64,000 nt of DNA from Myxococcales bacterium 68-20. Its GTDB lineage: Bacteria > Myxococcota_A > Polyangia > Polyangiales > Polyangiaceae. This document shows, piece by piece, positions 59,799-64,000 of the stretch. Within the stretch, counting starts at the first letter, position 1; the number at the start of each line of letters is the position of its first letter. Made by a program: the position numbers and the translations under genes. The stretch spans positions 1 through 64,000 of the forward strand of contig MKVQ01000004.1 of the NCBI GenBank assembly GCA_001899635.1, given 5' to 3'. The notes beneath the pieces are model-generated. The model did not search any database and had not been told where the DNA came from. It saw nothing but the letters and a program-made list of their open reading frames with translations.

Positions 59799-61976
59799 TC
59801 AGTACTCGAACCCGCTCCCGCCGATGAACTCGCGGATCAGCGACGTCGGTGGGACGTGGTCGGGGTGGATCGCGACGAACTGATCGATGAGCCGCCGAAG
59901 ACGGTGCGCGGTCGTGAACGACGGGTGGCTCGCGGGCACTTCGAGGAGGTAGCGCTCGGCATACGTCTTGAGGACGCTGAGCTCGTAGACGAGCGAGGAG
60001 TCGAAGACCGCGTCGGCGTGCGGGAGGAACGGGTAGATGTGAACGAGCTCGCCGCGCCGCACCGACGGCCACCTCGCGATCGTGTCGGCGGCCGAGTACT
60101 CCCGCTGATGGCGATCGCGAACGATGCGCCGAATCAGCCTGACGTCCTCCGGAGCGAGGGCCCCGAGCCGGTCGAACGCGAGCGTGTTCGAGGGCTGCAC
60201 GAAGATCCGGAAGACGCGGTCGGGCGAGACGACGCCGTCGAGCAGCGCCGGGTTCAGCCCGTGAATGCCTTCGAGCAGGAGGACGTCCCCGTCTCTCATC
60301 GCCAGCGACGCTCCGCCGGCCCGGTCGCTCTTTCCTCGGACGAAGTCGTAGCGCGCGGTCGTCACTGCCTCGCCGGCAAGCAGACGCAGGACGTGATCGC
60401 GCAGGAGCGAGAGATCGATCGCCTCCAGCGCCTCGAAGTCGTACTCGCCAGACTCGTCGCGCACCGTGCGCTCGCGGTCGACGTAGTAGTCGTCCAGCGA
60501 CAGCGCGAGCGGCCTTCGTCCGTCGACGAGGAGCTGCACGACGAGGCGCTTGATGAACGTCGTCTTCCCCGACGACGAGGGCCCGGCGACCGTGATGATC
60601 CGGACGGTGTCCGCGCGCGAAGAGATCGCATCGGCGATCCGCCCGATCCACTTCTCGTGAAAGCCCTCCGCGACACGAATGAGCTCCGGCACCCGACCAC
60701 GAACGCATTGCTCGTCGAACGTACCGACGCTCGTGACGCCGAGGCCGGCGAGCCAGCGACGGGCCGCCGACGCCATCTCGCTCCCGTGCCGGGGCGCCAT
60801 CGCCTCGGCAGCGGCAGGGTCCATCCGCGCGCCGCTCGCCGCCGGCATGTAGCGATCGAGGTCGCGGAGCCGGAGCAAGAGTCCTCGAGCATGCGGCTCG
60901 ATCTCGACGGTCCCGAGGTAGCCCGCTCGCGGAAGCAGCGGCCCCATCCCGAGCGCGAGCGTCTCACCGCAGGTCGCGAGGGCAACGGTGGACTCCCGCC
61001 GGTTCGCGAGAAGGGCGGCCGCGTCGGCGGCACGTCGCTCGCCGAGCTCCGCTCGCGCCTCGTCGATCGACCAGATCTCCTCACGGAGCGGCGCGTCCTC
61101 GACGATGAGACGGCGCATCGCGCCGAGGATCGCTTGCCCGACGCGCACGACGTCGACGTCACCGACCACCTCGACGACGAGGCCGTTCTCGAGGGTGCCG
61201 GCGAGGCGAACATCCAAGGCTGGCGCGACCCGCCGGGCTGCCTCGAGGAGAACGAGGCCGGCGCTCCGCGAATAGATCTCGCGACCGTTCGGCGAAGCGA
61301 GGGAGAGCGGCTCGAGCTGGCAGTCCGCGACGATCGCGCTCTCGAGCGAGACGGGCCTCTTGTTCGAGGCGGCGCCGACGACGGGAGCTCCGTCGTGCTC
61401 GCGCGGAAGGAGCGAGCCGACGACGGTCCCCGTCGCGACGATCAGCTCGTCGGCGCCGCGGCGCACGCGGACCTGGAGACGGCGCGGCGCCGAGCGCTGG
61501 TGCACGAGCAGACCGACGCTGTCGGTGGCCGCGATGACCTCGTCTCCGAGAGCAGCTGCCAGGGCCTGCGTGAAGTGGAGCGCGAGACGCGGGTGGCTCG
61601 TGGCGAGCGCCCGGTAGCGCGAACGCGAGAGCCGGGCGAGGCGCATCGTGGTGTCCGCCTCGACGGTGACCGGTCGAGGGCGCTCGTCGAGCATCGCGAG
61701 CTCGCCGAAGTGGTCGCCGGGCCCGATCGACCGCAGCTCCATCGGGCCACGACAGAGCCGCGCCTTGCCTTCGAGCACGAAGTACATGTACTCGCCCGCG
61801 TCCCCCTCGCGGATGACGGACGTGCCGTGCGGGAGGGCGACTTGGTCGAGCAGGTCGAGGAAAGCTCCGAGCTCGCGCACGCCGAGCCCGCGGAGAAGCC
61901 TCGAGCGCCCGAGGACATCGAGGTCGTCGAGTCGCTTGCCGTAGACCAACGGCAGTGGCGTGATCGAGGCGGTCAT
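59799..61976 (-). CDS. fusion: cyclic-nucleotide-binding domain, ThrRS-like domain, uridine-kinase-type nucleoside kinase
   Basis: 725 residues. CNB domain about 20-145 (G-D-A-G-E-Y-M-Y-F-V-L-E-G and phosphate cassette G-D-H-F-G-E-L-A-M-L at 87-96). Residues about 166-400 resemble the TGS/second-additional-domain region of threonyl-tRNA synthetases found in bacterial nucleoside kinases (I-Y-S-R-S-A-G-L-V-L-L-E-A-A). Residues 455-650 are a PRK/uridine-kinase P-loop domain: Walker A G-P-S-S-S-G-K-T-T (465-473), S-L-D-D-Y-Y-V-D-R (493-501), L-L-L-E-G-I-H-G-L. Predicted to phosphorylate a nucleoside, with cyclic-nucleotide control of activity; the CNB fusion is unusual. Stands alone next to the fliN block. 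Confidence 0.85.
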   Translation of the reverse strand: MTASITPLPLVYGKRLDDLDVLGRSRLLRGLGVRELGAFLDLLDQVALPHGTSVIREGDAGEYMYFVLEGKARLCRGPMELRSIGPGDHFGELAMLDERPRPVTVEADTTMRLARLSRSRYRALATSHPRLALHFTQALAAALGDEVIAATDSVGLLVHQRSAPRRLQVRVRRGADELIVATGTVVGSLLPREHDGAPVVGAASNKRPVSLESAIVADCQLEPLSLASPNGREIYSRSAGLVLLEAARRVAPALDVRLAGTLENGLVVEVVGDVDVVRVGQAILGAMRRLIVEDAPLREEIWSIDEARAELGERRAADAAALLANRRESTVALATCGETLALGMGPLLPRAGYLGTVEIEPHARGLLLRLRDLDRYMPAASGARMDPAAAEAMAPRHGSEMASAARRWLAGLGVTSVGTFDEQCVRGRVPELIRVAEGFHEKWIGRIADAISSRADTVRIITVAGPSSSGKTTFIKRLVVQLLVDGRRPLALSLDDYYVDRERTVRDESGEYDFEALEAIDLSLLRDHVLRLLAGEAVTTARYDFVRGKSDRAGGASLAMRDGDVLLLEGIHGLNPALLDGVVSPDRVFRIFVQPSNTLAFDRLGALAPEDVRLIRRIVRDRHQREYSAADTIARWPSVRRGELVHIYPFLPHADAVFDSSLVYELSVLKTYAERYLLEVPASHPSFTTAHRLRRLIDQFVAIHPDHVPPTSLIREFIGGSGFEY

Positions 61977-62445
61977 CGCGGGCTCACCAACGCTCCCGTG
62001 CAGGTTCGCACGGGAGCACGCCCTCGCTCACGACTCGGGCAGGCTCGACGAGCTCGTCGAGGCCCTACCACTGCGTGATCCTTGCAAACGTCGAGCGTGA
62101 CTGCCAAGCCGATCTCCTTTCGGTCGGCCGCGGCATCTGCAAGCAAGCGGCCACGCTGGCGTTCCATGCGAGCGAGCGTCGACCGACGCCGGCGCCAAGG
62201 AGAATCGCGATGCGCGGCTCACCGCCCGTCCACTCGGCGCGGAGGCGCAAACCGCGCAGGTCTCGCGGCGACGCGCACGCCCTGCGCCGCACCACTGCGG
62301 GCGGTCGGAGCGCTTCTCTACTCAGCACGGGACGCAAGGCGCCTCGGGGCCCGTGAAGACGCGCACGTCGTGCGCCGCGTCGGGCGTCGAACGCCGAAGC
62401 TGCAGCCGAATCCGAGCTGGCACGGTCGATGAATGACGACGGCGC
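61977..62445. other. divergent intergenic region, nothing recognised
   Basis: About 470 bases between the leftward kinase fusion and the rightward hemerythrin gene. Frames present are Arg-rich on both strands and lack motifs. It should contain both promoters; no consensus was convincing. Confidence 0.5.
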
Positions 62446-62916
62446 ATGAAGCGCACGCCCCCGCCCTCCGGTTCGCCGAGCAACTCGGACCTCGACCGCA
62501 TCGACGAGCGCGTGGTCCCACCGGGCTTCGCGCTCCTCCGCGCGGAGCACGCACGGCTCGAGAGTGTGTACGACTCGCTGCTGGCAGCCTACCGCCACGG
62601 CGATTGGCCCGATGTCCAGGCGACCTGGCAGGTCTTCGAGCCCGCGCTGCGCGCCCACATGGATCTCGAAGAGCGCCTCGCCTTCCCCGCGTTCCGAGCG
62701 ACGAGCCCCGCGGACGCGAGCGCGCTCCTGGCCGAGCACGCCGAGCTCCGGACGCTCCTCGACACCCTCGCGATCCACATCGAGCTCCATGCCGTCCCGC
62801 TGGCCGACGCCGAGGAGCTCATCCGTCGGCTGCGCGCGCACGGCCATCACGAAGAGCTGGTCCTCTACCCCTGGGTCGAGGCGGCGATGGACTCCGCGGC
62901 GCTCGCCGGCCCCTGA
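62446..62916 (+). CDS. hemerythrin-like domain protein
   Basis: 156 residues. The four-helix HHE-type pattern is visible: L-R-A-E-H-A-R-L (first His), [15 protein letters not shown] (His and Glu), L-A-E-H-A-E-L-R and [12 protein letters not shown] at the end, all compatible with a di-iron site that binds O2 or NO. No signal peptide, so cytoplasmic. Usual roles are oxygen/NO sensing or iron-sulfur repair; none can be picked. It lies 88 bases before the luciferase-like gene and may be cotranscribed. Confidence 0.85.
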   Translation: MKRTPPPSGSPSNSDLDRIDERVVPPGFALLRAEHARLESVYDSLLAAYRHGDWPDVQATWQVFEPALRAHMDLEERLAFPAFRATSPADASALLAEHAELRTLLDTLAIHIELHAVPLADAEELIRRLRAHGHHEELVLYPWVEAAMDSAALAGP

Positions 62917-63004
62917 ATGTGAGGCGGGAGCGGCGCGCAACCCCGATCCACTGGCGGTCATCCTAGCGAGCCCGGCGTCTCGTGACGGCGGTACGGTGTC
63001 CCGC

Positions 63005-63988
63005 ATGGTTCCGCTTTCGATTCTCGACCTCGTCCCCGTCGTCCAGGGTTCGACGCCCCGTCAGGCGCTCGAGTGCAGCCTCGATCTCGCTCGCCACGCC
63101 GAGCGCCTCGGATACACGCGCTACTGGGTCGCCGAGCATCACAATATGGCCGGCATCGCGAGCGCGGCCACGTCGGTCGTGATCGGCTACCTCGCCGGCG
63201 GAACGAAGACGATCCGTGTCGGGGCCGGCGGCATCATGTTGCCGAATCACTCGCCTCTCCAGATCGCCGAGCAGTTCGGCACGCTCGAATCGCTCTACCC
63301 GGGGCGCATCGACCTCGGGCTCGGGCGCGCGCCCGGCACCGATCAGCTTACCGTGCGCGCGATGCGCCGAGATCCGCGGGCGTCGGACGAGTTTCCGAAC
63401 GACGTCCAGGAGCTCCGGGCGCTGTTCGAGCCGGTGCGCGAGGGCCAGCGGATCCAGGCCGTGCCGGGAGCTGGGCTCCGGGTGCCGCTCTGGATCCTCG
63501 GATCGAGCATGTTCGGCGCGCAGCTCGCCGCGCTGCTCGGCCTTCCGTACGCGTTCGCTTCGCACTTCGCGCCCGCGTCGCTGGACGACGCGCTCGCCCT
63601 CTATCGTCGGAATTTCGAGCCGTCCAGACAGCTCGAGCGGCCGCATGCGATGGCCGGCGTGAACGTCATCGCGGCCGAGACGGACGACGAAGCGCGGCGC
63701 CTCTTCACGACGCTGCAGCAAGCGTTCACCGACCTGCATCGAGGAGCGCGCGGCCTGCAGAAGCCGCCGATCGACGACATCGATGCCTACTGGACGCCGG
63801 CCGAGAAAGTGTCTGCTGCGAGCATGCTCACGCACTCGATCGTGGGATCACGCCAGACGGTACGCGCCGGCCTGGAGCGCTTCGTTGCGCGGACCAGGGC
63901 CGACGAGCTGATGGTGGTGAGCACGGTCTTCGATCACGGTGCGCGCAAGCGGTCGTACGAGATCCTCGCAGAGCTCTGGGGCCTCTAG
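63005..63988 (+). CDS. luciferase-like FMN-dependent monooxygenase
   Basis: 327 residues from ATG 63005. It shows the LLM-superfamily TIM-barrel pattern: [14 protein letters not shown] (residues 35-48), [15 protein letters not shown] (72-86), [23 protein letters not shown] (about 90-112), and P-L-W-I-L-G-S-S. It belongs to the YhbW/one-component branch of alkanal-monooxygenase-like proteins. Substrate unknown. Ends 12 bases before the window edge. Confidence 0.9.
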   Translation: MVPLSILDLVPVVQGSTPRQALECSLDLARHAERLGYTRYWVAEHHNMAGIASAATSVVIGYLAGGTKTIRVGAGGIMLPNHSPLQIAEQFGTLESLYPGRIDLGLGRAPGTDQLTVRAMRRDPRASDEFPNDVQELRALFEPVREGQRIQAVPGAGLRVPLWILGSSMFGAQLAALLGLPYAFASHFAPASLDDALALYRRNFEPSRQLERPHAMAGVNVIAAETDDEARRLFTTLQQAFTDLHRGARGLQKPPIDDIDAYWTPAEKVSAASMLTHSIVGSRQTVRAGLERFVARTRADELMVVSTVFDHGARKRSYEILAELWGL

Positions 63989-64000
63989 GGCGATTCGTTC

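Noticed and set aside
59541-62078. An 845-codon open frame on the plus strand antisense to the CNB/nucleoside-kinase fusion and fliN
   Set aside because: Composition is Arg/Glu/Asp-rich without any motif; the minus strand carries clear CNB and P-loop motifs. High GC leaves long antisense frames open.
1-64000. tRNA, rRNA, CRISPR arrays, prophage or complete insertion sequences
   Set aside because: Reading the intergenic gaps gave no cloverleaf with conserved GTTC loop, no spaced short repeats and no intact transposase or phage structural gene; a covariance-model scan was not available.

Overview
The window looks like a GC-rich chromosome segment from a member of the Myxococcota, most likely a Polyangiales-type myxobacterium. 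The pointers are: secreted proteins ending in a MYXO-CTERM-like Cys/hydrophobic/Arg tail; many lipoproteins with Asp/Ala-rich linkers; a Hanks-type Ser/Thr kinase with HRDIS in its catalytic loop; an FHA-sigma54 activator; a DUF6184-type lipoprotein; and strings of beta-propeller, RCC1 and Asn-Cys-Gly-rich surface proteins. Genus-level placement is an inference. No rRNA, tRNA, CRISPR array, prophage or complete insertion sequence was recognised.

Layout. 1-6.4 kb: the end of an RCC1-type protein, several lipoproteins or secreted proteins of unknown function (four of them in a tight operon at 2.86-6.43 kb), and a frameshifted IS91-type transposase remnant. 6.5-18.0 kb: a minus-strand flagellar block flhA-flhF-fliA-flgF-flgJ-like, a histidine kinase/HDOD response-regulator pair, then fliC, fliD, fliS and a sigma54 activator. 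18-26.9 kb: metabolic and secreted proteins (acyl-CoA synthetase, MBL hydrolase, lipase-like hydrolase, DUF4185 lipoprotein, AhpD-like protein, SDR). 26.9-30.3 kb: two cell-wall-type lipoproteins, C39-peptidase-LGFP and lysozyme-like-LGFP, with nearly identical LGFP tails, then a DUF1554 lipoprotein. 30.3-35.1 kb: kinase plus PEGA/TPR-like operon and an FHA-sigma54 activator, linked by a duplicated 163-bp divergent promoter block. 35.2-42.4 kb: a minus-strand vanadium haloperoxidase-propeller fusion, NHL-propeller and small lipoprotein operon, facing a Cys-rich lipoprotein and a nickel/cobalt-type HX4DH transporter. 42.5-52.0 kb: a coupled operon with ECF sigma factor, membrane partner and five lipoproteins (Cys-rich, two propellers, RCC1, IgGFc-binding). 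52.6-55.8 kb: a zinc-starvation-type cassette of Fur-family regulator, zinc-free L33, DUF1826 and COG0523 GTPase. 55.8-59.7 kb: the flagellar export block fliN-fliO-fliP-fliQ-fliR-flhB. 59.8-64 kb: a cyclic-nucleotide-binding/nucleoside-kinase fusion, a hemerythrin-like protein and a luciferase-like monooxygenase.

How the parts fit. The two flagellar blocks together give the export gate (FlhA, FlhB, FliO, FliP, FliQ, FliR), one switch protein (FliN), sigma28, filament and cap, so the organism probably swims; ring, hook, motor and chemotaxis genes must lie elsewhere. The most distinctive accessory material is the surface-lipoprotein operon that carries its own ECF sigma factor, and a predicted zinc regulon: a 19-20 bp inverted repeat before the L33/DUF1826/COG0523 genes reappears, 17 of 20 bases identical, in the divergent promoter between the haloperoxidase operon and the Cys-rich lipoprotein/transporter genes.
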